Positions 19,850 through 28,136 of a stretch of DNA of 64,000 nt are shown here, piece after piece. Origin of the DNA: Nocardia sp. NRRL S-836 (GTDB lineage Bacteria > Actinomycetota > Actinomycetes > Mycobacteriales > Pseudonocardiaceae). The position numbers were made by a program, and so were the translations under genes. Within the stretch, counting starts at the first letter, position 1; each line of letters starts with the position of its first letter. The stretch lies in the NCBI RefSeq assembly GCF_001279525.1, contig NZ_LGDY01000091.1, positions 434,001-498,000 on the forward strand, read 5' to 3'. The notes under the pieces were generated by a model, which did not search any database, had not been told where the DNA came from, and was given only the letters and a program-made list of their open reading frames with translations.

Positions 19850-20734
19850 ATGGGGAATCGGCGCACGGTGAGCATGATCTTGGCCCTCCTACTCGTGCTG
19901 GTGTCCGGCGGGACCGCTGAGGCCGGGAGGCGGCAGTTGTTGTTCTTCAACCACGCGTGGGGCGCCTACGACCGCGTGACCGCCGACGCGGTCGAGCACT
20001 CCGCCTACCTCAGGGCGTTCGCGGACTTCGAGGTGCGCACCACGACCGGTGCGGGCGGCGAGGTGTGGACGGGGCGCTACCTGCGCGGCCGCGAGACCTA
20101 CCTGGAGGTGTTCGGCGTCGGTGACGTGCCCGGCCAGGACGGCGAGCTCGGCTCGGCGGGGCTGGGCCTGTCGACCGAACGCGACGGCGACATCGAGACG
20201 GTGCGGGCCCGGCTGGCCGCGGCCGGCGTGAAGCCGACCGAGTTCCTGCAGACCCGCGACTTCGGTGACCACGTGCCGGTGCCGTGGTTCGACGCGGTCT
20301 TCGCCTTCGAGCAGTACGACCGGTTCGGCGCGTGGGCCATGGAGTACCGCGACGAGTACTTCGCCGACCCGCGCGGCAAGACCCAGCCCGCGCGCTACCC
20401 CGGTGACGTCGGCCGCGAGCGGTACCTGCCCGACGACTACCGCGACCACCTGATGCGCGACATCACCTCGATCGAGCTCGCGGTCACCGAACGGGACTTC
20501 GCCAGCACGGTGCCGTTGCTGCGCGCGGGCGGGTTCGTGCTCAAGACCGACGCCCGCGGCGTCACGGCGCTGCGCGGTGGCACCACGATGCGGTTCGACA
20601 AGGTGCCGCTCGGGCAGACCGGGCTCAAGCGGGTCGAGTTCGTGCTCAACCGGGGCGTGGCACGGCACGAGGAGCGCATCGGCAACTCCACGCTGGTCGT
20701 GGGGCCGGGCAGGCAGGCGGTCTGGACTTTCTGA
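19850..20734 (+). CDS. Secreted DUF5829-family protein
   Basis: The 294-residue product has a Sec signal (MGNRRTVSMILALLLVLVSGG, cleaved near AEA at about 25). The mature part, starting LLFFNHAWGAYDRVTADAVEHSAYLR, resembles the actinobacterial DUF5829 family, which has a VOC/glyoxalase-like double fold (two related halves, the second at about 195-290 with ITSIELAVTERDF). No enzymatic function is established. It ends 12 bases before the LuxR-type gene and may be co-transcribed with it. Confidence 0.75.
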   Translation: MGNRRTVSMILALLLVLVSGGTAEAGRRQLLFFNHAWGAYDRVTADAVEHSAYLRAFADFEVRTTTGAGGEVWTGRYLRGRETYLEVFGVGDVPGQDGELGSAGLGLSTERDGDIETVRARLAAAGVKPTEFLQTRDFGDHVPVPWFDAVFAFEQYDRFGAWAMEYRDEYFADPRGKTQPARYPGDVGRERYLPDDYRDHLMRDITSIELAVTERDFASTVPLLRAGGFVLKTDARGVTALRGGTTMRFDKVPLGQTGLKRVEFVLNRGVARHEERIGNSTLVVGPGRQAVWTF

Positions 20735-20746
20735 CACAGTTGGGCC

Positions 20747-22729
20747 ATGTCGCTGGCCGGGCGGGAACGCGAACAGCTGGCCGCGCTGGCCGGCTCCACG
20801 GGCGGCGCGGTGCAGCTCGCGGGAGTCGGCCGGACGGCGTTGCTGAGCACGCTCTTGCCCGCCCTGTCGGTCGTGTGCGTCGCGGCCGAGCAACACATGC
20901 CCTACGCGGCGCTGCACCAGGTCCTGCTGCCGTTGCTCGGTGAGCTGTCCGCGTTGCCCGCTCCACGCCGGGCCGCGCTGGAGGCCGCTTTCGGGCTCGC
21001 CGACGGGACCACGTCCCCGCGGCTGGCCGGGCTCGCGGCGCTGGACCTGCTGGCCGGGCGCGGGGTCGTGGTGGTCGAGGACGCGCAGTGGCTCGACCGG
21101 GAGAGCCGCGAGGTGCTCGGGTTCGTGGCCAGGCGGCTGGCCGGGTCCGGTGCCGTGCTGGTCGTGGCCGCCGACGTGCCGGTGCTCGACGGGGTACCGG
21201 CGCTGTGCTCGGCCGACGACCTGCTGGACGCGGCGGAACGGGCCGCGGCCGCCGGACGGCCCGCCGAGGTCGAGCGGATCCTGGACCGGCTGCGCGGCCG
21301 GGAGCTGACCGTGCGGCAACGGGCGCTGGCGACGTGGCTGCCGACCTCCTTCGACGACGGCGTGGGCCAGGGGGCGGGCCCGGCCGAGCTGATCGGGCTG
21401 GCCGAGGCGGTGGTGGCCGACGGTGACACCGGGCTGGGGCTGCGGATCTTCTGGAGCGTCGCGATGCGGTGCTTCTGGACCGAACCGGGACCGGCGGTGC
21501 GCGAGCGGATCATGGCGGTCGCCCGCAGCCTCGCCCTCGACCCGCGCGACCCGCACGTGCTGGCCATGACCGCGTACGTGGCGCCGATCGAGCAGGGCGA
21601 CGCGGTGATCGCCGGTCTGCGGGCCGCGCTGGACCCGGACGGCGGTGCCGGCGCGGACTCGTTCGTCCCCGGCGACGACCCGGCCACCGCGCGGCTGCTC
21701 GGCAGCGCCGCACTCCAGGTCGGCGCGTTCGCCGAGTCCGTGCGGTTCTCCGCCGCCGCCCAGCGCGGGTTCCGCGCCACCGGCCAGCTCGGCCTGCTGA
21801 CCCGCGCGCTGGCGGTGGAGGCGTGGAGCCGCACGCGGCTGGGCGACCTCGCCAACGCCGAACCCGCCGCCGCCGAGGCCCTCCGCCTCGCCGAACAGAC
21901 CCGGCAGCCCTACATGCGCGGTCTCGCCGCCGCCGTCCAGGCCGAGATCGCCGCCCTGCGCGGTGACCACGCCGCGGCGGCCGAGCACGCCGCCCTCGCC
22001 GAACGCGTCGGCCTCGCCGCGGGGGCCCGGCCGGTGCTGGCCACCGTGCAGCTGGCACGTGCGCTGGCCGCGCTGGGCGAGGGCCGCCACGCCGACGCGT
22101 TCGCCGCCGTCCGCCGCGTCCACGACCCCGCTGACCCGGCCTACCAGCTCGCACTGCGCCGGTACGTGCTGCCCGAACTGGTCGAGGCGGCCGTGCGCAG
22201 CGGCCACGCCGACGAGGCGGCGAAACTCGTCGAGGGGCTCGACGGTGCCACCACCTCGCCCGCGCTGGCCGGTGGGCTGCGGTACGCGCGGGCGTTGCTG
22301 GCCGGCGACGAAGACGCCGAGTCCCTGTTCACGGCCGCCCTCGACGCGGAGACCACCGGCTGGCACCGCGCCCGCGTGCAGCTCGCGTTCGGTGCCTGGC
22401 TGCGCCGCCGGCGCCGGGCCGCGCACGCCCGCCCGCACCTGAAGGCGGCGGCCGAGGCGTTCGAGGCGTTCGGCACCGCGGCCTGGGCGCAGCGGGCGCG
22501 GGAGGAGCTGCGCGCGTCCGGCGAGACCCGCGGTGGCACCGGCGAGCTGACCGAGCACGAGCTCACGATCGCCCGGCTCGCGGCCGACGGGCTCACCAAC
22601 AGGGAGATCGGCGAGCGGATGCACCTCTCGCACCGCACGGTCAGCACCCACCTGCACCGGATCTTCCCGAAGCTGGGCGTGACGGCCCGCGCCGAGCTCG
22701 GACCGGCGCTGGCCGGGCACCCGCGGTGA
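20747..22729 (+). CDS. LuxR-family regulator with degenerate P-loop
   Basis: The 660-residue protein has the layout of large ATP-binding LuxR regulators. An AAA-like N-terminus covers about 1-180, with a Walker B-like VVVVEDAQWLDRES. A long helical TPR-like middle (about 190-585) and a C-terminal GerE helix-turn-helix (LTEHELTIARLAADGLTNREIG, then VSTHLHRIFPKLGV) follow. The expected GxxGxGKT is reduced to AGVGRTALL: the Lys is Arg and the loop is shortened. It is also shorter than the usual 900 residues. ATP binding is therefore doubtful. It may regulate the neighbouring genes; a link to the bisindole cluster 2.6 kb away is speculative. Confidence 0.88.
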   Translation: MSLAGREREQLAALAGSTGGAVQLAGVGRTALLSTLLPALSVVCVAAEQHMPYAALHQVLLPLLGELSALPAPRRAALEAAFGLADGTTSPRLAGLAALDLLAGRGVVVVEDAQWLDRESREVLGFVARRLAGSGAVLVVAADVPVLDGVPALCSADDLLDAAERAAAAGRPAEVERILDRLRGRELTVRQRALATWLPTSFDDGVGQGAGPAELIGLAEAVVADGDTGLGLRIFWSVAMRCFWTEPGPAVRERIMAVARSLALDPRDPHVLAMTAYVAPIEQGDAVIAGLRAALDPDGGAGADSFVPGDDPATARLLGSAALQVGAFAESVRFSAAAQRGFRATGQLGLLTRALAVEAWSRTRLGDLANAEPAAAEALRLAEQTRQPYMRGLAAAVQAEIAALRGDHAAAAEHAALAERVGLAAGARPVLATVQLARALAALGEGRHADAFAAVRRVHDPADPAYQLALRRYVLPELVEAAVRSGHADEAAKLVEGLDGATTSPALAGGLRYARALLAGDEDAESLFTAALDAETTGWHRARVQLAFGAWLRRRRRAAHARPHLKAAAEAFEAFGTAAWAQRAREELRASGETRGGTGELTEHELTIARLAADGLTNREIGERMHLSHRTVSTHLHRIFPKLGVTARAELGPALAGHPR

Positions 22730-22736
22730 ACGTGGC

Positions 22737-22764
22737 GAGGCCGCCCACCGGGGTGGACGGCCTC
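22737..22764. terminator. Bidirectional hairpin terminator
   Basis: Arms of 13 bases (gaggccgcccacc and ggtggacggcctc, one mismatch) are separated by only two bases. It lies between the convergent LuxR and DUF11 genes. Confidence 0.75.
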
Positions 22765-22777
22765 ACCGGCTGACCGG

Positions 22778-25108
22778 TCAGCCCAGCACGCAGAGCAGCG
22801 AACACGCCTTGGCCGACGACCAGGCGCTGTACGCCCGGTCCCCGTTCACCGGCGTGTACTTCGCCTTCGCGCTGTTGGTCAACGGGAACAGCGACAGCAG
22901 CGCGTACGTCGAGCAGTGCACCTGCTTCGACTCACCCGGCTGCAACGTGAACGGCCCGGTCTGGCAGGACGGTTCCACGTCGTCGACCACGTAGGCGTCC
23001 GACACCGCGATCGGGCCGTTGTTGGTCACCGTGATGCGCCAGTACGCGGTGGCGTTCAGCAGGCCCAGGACGCCCACGGGTGCCTCCTTCACCCACGGTC
23101 CGGCGCCGCCCGCCTTGCAGTTCGCGGGTGTGTGCGAGGCGCAGATCTCCTTGTTCACCACCACGTTCGGCAGGCACGCCGAACCGGGCGCGACCCGCCG
23201 GGTCACGGTGTTGGACGTGAACGTGCCGGTCGCGTCGGTGCCGCCCGCGGTGTTGGCGATCGACGTGACGGTGCAGTCCGCGGCGATCGTGGTGCGGAAG
23301 CACATCTGCGGTGCGTCACCGGTGAACTCCACGACCAGCGCCGGCTGGTTGCCGCCGGTGAAGTCGGACGCGTTGTTCAGCACGAGCGAGGCCGTGACGG
23401 TCAGCGAGGTGGCGGACACACCGGTCAGGTCCACCGTGCCGTCGGGAGCGAAACCCGGTGTGGCGACCGGGTTCCCGTTCTGGTCGACGACCTTCGCGGT
23501 GGACGCGCCGAAGTTGACGTTCGCCGGCGTCACCCCCGTCAGGCGCGCCCTGGTGTAGGCGACCGGGTGTGCCGCGCCGTCGCAGTAGAACTGCGCCGGG
23601 GTGAGCGACACGGAGGCGCCGCTGCGCACGCAGGGCGACGCCCCCGTGTCAGGATCCACCGAGAACAGCACGCCCGCGTCACCCAGTGCGATCAGGCAAC
23701 CGGTGGGGGAGTCGTAGGCGTAGCCGTAGTCCCTCGTGTAGCCGCCGTTGACGTTGGGGTGGGGGGCCGGGGACGGCAGGCCGGCGCAGGACGTTCCCGT
23801 GCTCCAGTCGTGGCACACCGTCGCGCCCAGGTGCGGCGGGCTGCCCCACACGCCGAGGTAGCTGCGCACGCGGTTACCGGTGCGGACCACCTCCGGGTTG
23901 AACACGTACAGGTAGTCGGCCAGCCCGGCCGGGCCAGGGGGAGCGGCCAGCGCCGACCCGTCGAGCGCGTAGCAGGTCGTGACGTTCGGGGCGCCGGTCG
24001 TGCTGGAACACGCACCGACCTCCGCGCCCGTCGTGCTGTAGGCGGTGTAGGCGTTGTAGGTGACGTTGCCGCTCGGGCCGACCGGCTTCGGGGACGCCCA
24101 GCCCGCGCAGGCGCTCGTGGTGGCCGGGTCGAAGCAGCCGAGCACCGGGACGCCGCCGCCGTACGGTGACGACGAGGCGAACACCTTGCCCGCGACCACG
24201 GTCAGCGCGCCGAGGTAGTAGCCGTTGGAGTTCGTGAACGGCACGATCGGCGCGTACGGCTGACCGGCGCACGCGCTCTGCGTGGCGATCGTCCAGCACA
24301 CCACGTTGCCGGAGGTCGCGACGCCGTAGAGGTTCCCGCCGGCCTGGACGAGCCCGCCGAGCTCGACGACCTGCCCGGCGCGGGTCGCGAGCGGCCAGTA
24401 CCCGCAGTTGCCGGGCGCGGCGAGGTCGAGGCAGCCGACACCGATCGAGGTGGCGGTGGTGGCGGAGTAGTACACCCGAGCCGGGTCCGCCGGATCGCGG
24501 ACGTACTGCGGCTCCAGCGGACTGGCGATGTCACCGGTGGCGCCCGTGCCGAACGGGCCGGGGGTCGTGTTGAGCGGCCGCGGCCACGGGCCACCCGGAC
24601 AGGGCGCGCTGGTCGCGAGGTCGGTGCACACCAGCTTCGGGTTGGCGGCCGGCACGTGGTGGTAGACGTTCCAGGACTGCAGGCGCCCGTCCGGCGTGCG
24701 GTGCAGGATCGGCGTGAAGCCGTCACCGCCGGTGGTGGCGGCGCTCGTCTGCACGGGCGGCGTGAGCAGGCTGGACAGCGCCGTTCCACCGTTGCGCACG
24801 GCCGGGTTCGATGCGCTGACCGGGTTGCCCTCGGTGCCGGTCCAGCCCGGCGGCACCCGCAGCGAGCCGGGCACGTAGCTCTGTCCGGCACCGATGGTGT
24901 CGGTGATGGTGGCAGCGCCGTTCGCGCCGCTGGCGTACGACACCACCCAGGTGGCGGTGTCGCCGTGCCCGGCGGGGTCGGACACGCCCTGCACGGACTT
25001 GGTGAGCGTGGACACGGGCGGTGCGGCGGCCGCGGGGGCAGCGGCGGCGGTGAGCGCGCTACCAGCGAGCACGACCGCTACCAGCGTTGCCGGTGAACGT
25101 CTTCGCAC
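22778..25108 (-). CDS. Large secreted DUF11-type surface protein
   Basis: The 776-residue product has a Sec signal (MRRRSPATLVAVVLAGSAL, AAAAPAAAA, cleavage near 28). An N-terminal DUF11-like beta domain (about 35-90) follows, with TLTKSVQGVSDPAGHGDTA and ATITDTIGAGQSY. A long middle region (about 110-480) is rich in Cys, Gly and Tyr in repeated short strands, and a second DUF11-like region (about 640-770) has AYWRITVTNNGPIAVSDAYVVDD. There is no LPxTG anchor. It is probably a cell-surface or released adhesive protein. Repeated C-(2-6)-D/L-A-x-x-x-x-C phrases in the middle suggest several similar disulphide-bonded blades. Confidence 0.8.
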   Translation of the reverse strand: MRRRSPATLVAVVLAGSALTAAAAPAAAAPPVSTLTKSVQGVSDPAGHGDTATWVVSYASGANGAATITDTIGAGQSYVPGSLRVPPGWTGTEGNPVSASNPAVRNGGTALSSLLTPPVQTSAATTGGDGFTPILHRTPDGRLQSWNVYHHVPAANPKLVCTDLATSAPCPGGPWPRPLNTTPGPFGTGATGDIASPLEPQYVRDPADPARVYYSATTATSIGVGCLDLAAPGNCGYWPLATRAGQVVELGGLVQAGGNLYGVATSGNVVCWTIATQSACAGQPYAPIVPFTNSNGYYLGALTVVAGKVFASSSPYGGGVPVLGCFDPATTSACAGWASPKPVGPSGNVTYNAYTAYSTTGAEVGACSSTTGAPNVTTCYALDGSALAAPPGPAGLADYLYVFNPEVVRTGNRVRSYLGVWGSPPHLGATVCHDWSTGTSCAGLPSPAPHPNVNGGYTRDYGYAYDSPTGCLIALGDAGVLFSVDPDTGASPCVRSGASVSLTPAQFYCDGAAHPVAYTRARLTGVTPANVNFGASTAKVVDQNGNPVATPGFAPDGTVDLTGVSATSLTVTASLVLNNASDFTGGNQPALVVEFTGDAPQMCFRTTIAADCTVTSIANTAGGTDATGTFTSNTVTRRVAPGSACLPNVVVNKEICASHTPANCKAGGAGPWVKEAPVGVLGLLNATAYWRITVTNNGPIAVSDAYVVDDVEPSCQTGPFTLQPGESKQVHCSTYALLSLFPLTNSAKAKYTPVNGDRAYSAWSSAKACSLLCVLG

Positions 25109-25287
25109 GAGCGGATCCCTTCAGCGGTGGGGCCGGGAACTGACCGCCGACCCTAGAGAGACCGCTCGCCCCGTCACGCACCGTCACCCGCGTGCGTGGG
25201 ATTTCTGCCCCATCAGATCAGTGCGAAAACCCGAAGCATGTGATCCGGCATGAGTTTCCACATCGGTGACGAATGGAGTTTCACCTG
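25109..25287. promoter_or_regulatory. Upstream region of the DUF11 gene
   Basis: This 179-bp stretch holds the promoter of the leftward DUF11 gene and the space up to the cluster terminator. I see an AT-richer patch near 25195-25270 but no convincing consensus or palindrome. Confidence 0.35.
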
Positions 25288-25342
25288 AACGCCGCTGGAA
25301 ACCGCCCATAGGAAAACCTGATGGGCAGTTTCCGGCGGCGTT
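25288..25342. terminator. Hairpin terminator at the left edge of the bisindole cluster
   Basis: Twenty-two-base arms (25288-25309 and 25321-25342) pair with two mismatches around an 11-base loop rich in A. It lies 18 bases after the stop of the P450 gene, the last gene of the leftward rebO-rebC-rebP-like operon. Confidence 0.9.
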
Positions 25343-25359
25343 CGGGCCGCGGGGTGTGC

Positions 25360-26538
25360 TCACCCCGTGCGGGTCACGACCACGCTGTGCGGACCGTGGA
25401 ACACGATGTCGTGCGGGAACTTCACACTGTCCACAGTGAACTCACCGAGCGCCGGGAGGAGCAGGCCGAGCCCGATCTCCAGCTCGGCACGGGCGAGGGT
25501 GGCGCCGAGGCAGTAGTGGATGCCGAGGCCGAAGCCGGTGTTGCGGCCACCGGCGCGGTGCAGGTCCAGCTCGTCGGGTGCGGTGAACCGGGCGGGATCC
25601 CGGTTGGCCGCACCGAGCATCACCATGACCCTCGTGCCGGCCGGGACCGGCACGCCCGCGACGACGGCATCCTGGTGCGCCCACCGCCCGACCGCCTGCA
25701 CGGGCGGGTCGAACCGCACCAGCTCCTCGACGGCGGCCGGGGTCACGCCGCGCCGCAGCTCCGCCAGCGGCTCCGGGCGTGCGGCCAGCGCCAGCACCGA
25801 CTTGCTCAGCACGTTGGTCGTCGTCTCGTGCCCCGCGGTCATCAGGTGCACGCAGGTGCCGACGATCTCGTCCGACGACAGCGGTTCGCCGCGCGTCTGG
25901 GCGGACACCAGCAACGACACCAGGTCGGCGCCGGGGCTGAGTCGCCGCTGCTGCATCAGCGCGAGGAAGTAGTCGCGCAGCTCCTGTGCCGCGCGGTCGG
26001 CGATCCGGTGCGCGTCCGGGTTCGCCGCCGCCCTGACGCTGCTCGCCTGCTGGAGGTCGACCGCCATCTCCCGCAGCCACTCCCAGTCCGCGCGCGGCAC
26101 GCCGAGCAGCTCGGAGATCACCAGGATCGGCAGCGGCGCGGAGAACCGCTCCACCAGGTCGAAGGTCACCGGCAGATCGGCCAGCAGCTCCTGTGCGATC
26201 GCGGTGATCCGCGGCCGCAGGTTCGTCACGACGGACGGCGAGAACTCCTTGTTCACCACGGACCGCAGCTCGGTGTGCCGGGGCGGGTCGAGGAAGACCA
26301 GCCAGTTCTCCACGAGCGTGCGCAGCGCCGACGTCACCGACACCGGGCTGCCACCGCCCGACGGTGACCGGCGGCCGAACGCGGCGGAGGTCAGCACCTC
26401 GACCGCCGCGTCGTGACCGAACACGTAGCAGGTGCCGTCCGCGAAGTGCACTGGTCCGGCCGCGAGGTAGCGGGCGAACACCGGGAACGGGTCGCGCAGG
26501 TCCTCGTCCGACCAGTCCTTCAACGAGAACGGTTTCAC
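25360..26538 (-). CDS. RebP/StaP-like cytochrome P450 (chromopyrrolate aryl coupling)
   Basis: The 392-residue P450 has the I-helix motif TAGHETTTN and the heme loop FGLGIHYCLG with Cys343. In rebeccamycin and staurosporine pathways the equivalent enzyme couples the two indole C2 positions of chromopyrrolic acid, with RebC/StaC deciding the final oxidation state. The placement directly after a RebO- and a RebC-like gene supports this role. The GTG at 26538 overlaps the stop of the RebC-like gene (GTGA) and has GGAGGT just upstream; the open frame extends further back but is overlapped by the upstream gene. It would need host ferredoxin and ferredoxin reductase, since none are encoded in the minus-strand operon. 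Confidence 0.9.
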   Translation of the reverse strand: MKPFSLKDWSDEDLRDPFPVFARYLAAGPVHFADGTCYVFGHDAAVEVLTSAAFGRRSPSGGGSPVSVTSALRTLVENWLVFLDPPRHTELRSVVNKEFSPSVVTNLRPRITAIAQELLADLPVTFDLVERFSAPLPILVISELLGVPRADWEWLREMAVDLQQASSVRAAANPDAHRIADRAAQELRDYFLALMQQRRLSPGADLVSLLVSAQTRGEPLSSDEIVGTCVHLMTAGHETTTNVLSKSVLALAARPEPLAELRRGVTPAAVEELVRFDPPVQAVGRWAHQDAVVAGVPVPAGTRVMVMLGAANRDPARFTAPDELDLHRAGGRNTGFGLGIHYCLGATLARAELEIGLGLLLPALGEFTVDSVKFPHDIVFHGPHSVVVTRTG

Positions 26539-28136
26539 CGCGCACCTCCGCGCACCGTGTCGGCGAGAGCGCCCGCGTCCGCCGGCAGCTCGGTGCCCCG
26601 CCACGCCACGTGCCCGTCCGGCCGGACCAGCACGAACGGCCGCTCGTACGCCTGCGCGATCTCCGGCTGGTCCAGCCGCACCGCGCTGAACGGGATCCCG
26701 CGCGACTCGAACGCCTCCGTGAACCCCGCGAGCCGCGCGGAGTCCTCGAAGTGCACCAGGACGAACCCGTCACCGAAGAGGTCCAATGTGGACATGGAGT
26801 CCTTCACCCACGCGTGCGGCGCGCGGGAACCCGGCCGGGTGTTGGGCCTGCGGTCCTCCCGGTTCTCCGCCGTCGGGTCGTCGACGACCAGCGGGGAACC
26901 GGCGTAGGTGAAGCCGAGGTGGATCTCCGGGGCGTCGAACTCGCGGGCCACCCCACCGCGAAGCAACCCCTCGCTGATCTTCGCCCGCATCGCCGCGCCC
27001 TGCGGGGTGTCGTCGTTCAACGCGGGCGGCACCTCGCGGCGCATGGCCCGTTCCAGGTTGCGGTTCGCCTCCTCCAGGCCCTCGAACGCCACCGGCTGCC
27101 GTTCCAGCGTGTAGCTGTCCAGCAGGTCCGGCCCGGCCCAGCCGCGCAGTTCCGCGGCGAGCTTCCAGCCGAGGTCGGCGGCACCGCAGATCCCGGTGTT
27201 CATGCCGAACCCGCCCGACGGCGACAACGTGTGCGCCGAGTCGCCGACGAGGAACACCCGGCCGGAGCGGAAGCTCTCGGCGACCCGGTGCACGAGGTGC
27301 CATTCGTTGTCCGACAGCACCTGTACGGGCGTGTCGAACGCGATCGCCTTGCGCACCAGCGTCTCCGCGTCCTGCGTCGACTCCGGCGAGCCCTGCAGGC
27401 CGACGGTCATCCGGTACAGCCCGCGGCCGTCCAGCGCGCGGACCGGGAAGCGCAGCGCGGAGGAGATCATCAGGTAGTAGAAGTTCGCGACCCTGTCACC
27501 GAGCCGCTCGCGCAGTTCGGGCGCCTGGAACAGGATGTTGCGGAAGACGAGCGTGTCGTGCACGGCGGGAGCGGCGATGCCGAGCTGCTTGCGGATCGGC
27601 GACCCGGCGCCGTCACAGGCGATGAGATACTGAGCCCGCACCGAGGTGCCGTCGCTCAGCTGCGCGGACACGCCGGTGTCGTCCTGCGTGAACGACTCCA
27701 GCCGCGTGGACATCCGCACCGGCCCGTCGGGGTGCACGCCCACCGCCTCGCGCAGCAGCGGGCCGAGCCAGTGCTGCGGGCAGATCGCGTCCGGTTCCGG
27801 CGTGTGCCGGAAGTCCGGGCGGGTGGCCATGGTGTGGCGGGGCAGGCGGAACAGCTCGTGCCCGCCGATCCGGGTGGTCCACACGCAGTCCAGCGGGTGG
27901 TCGTCCGGCCAGCCCGAGTGGCGGATGTCGTCGGCGACACCCCAGCGGCGGAAGAACTCCATGGACCGCGGCCCGATGCTGGAGACCTTGGGGTGGCCGA
28001 CCGTGCCGTCACCGGCCTCGACCAGGACGAAGCCCACGCCGCGCGAGCGCAGCTCCAGTGCCGTGGCCATGCCGGTCGGCCCGCCGCCGACAATGATCAC
28101 TTCCGTGTCGAGCACGTCGTTCTCCCGGTTGTTCAT
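26535..28136 (-). CDS. RebC/StaC-like FAD-dependent monooxygenase
   Basis: The 533-residue flavoprotein has the FAD motif VIIVGGGPTGMATALELRSRG, the second FAD motif GRVFLVGDSAHTLSPSGG, and a C-terminal thioredoxin-like domain (about 430-533). Length equals that of RebC. RebC and StaC act with the P450 on the unstable coupling product of chromopyrrolate and set imide (RebC) or lactam (StaC) output. Arg229 and Arg238 have the spacing and almost the numbering of RebC Arg230/Arg239, which argues for the imide type. The region near RebC Phe216 is not Phe here, so this is not decisive. It is coupled by four-base overlaps to both neighbours. Confidence 0.9.
   Translation of the reverse strand: MNNRENDVLDTEVIIVGGGPTGMATALELRSRGVGFVLVEAGDGTVGHPKVSSIGPRSMEFFRRWGVADDIRHSGWPDDHPLDCVWTTRIGGHELFRLPRHTMATRPDFRHTPEPDAICPQHWLGPLLREAVGVHPDGPVRMSTRLESFTQDDTGVSAQLSDGTSVRAQYLIACDGAGSPIRKQLGIAAPAVHDTLVFRNILFQAPELRERLGDRVANFYYLMISSALRFPVRALDGRGLYRMTVGLQGSPESTQDAETLVRKAIAFDTPVQVLSDNEWHLVHRVAESFRSGRVFLVGDSAHTLSPSGGFGMNTGICGAADLGWKLAAELRGWAGPDLLDSYTLERQPVAFEGLEEANRNLERAMRREVPPALNDDTPQGAAMRAKISEGLLRGGVAREFDAPEIHLGFTYAGSPLVVDDPTAENREDRRPNTRPGSRAPHAWVKDSMSTLDLFGDGFVLVHFEDSARLAGFTEAFESRGIPFSAVRLDQPEIAQAYERPFVLVRPDGHVAWRGTELPADAGALADTVRGGAR

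Noticed and set aside
19889..22720. A 943-codon open frame on the minus strand opposite the DUF5829 and LuxR genes
   Set aside because: It is antiparallel to two better-supported genes with a signal peptide and an HTH, and reads as Gly/Arg/Gln-rich low complexity.
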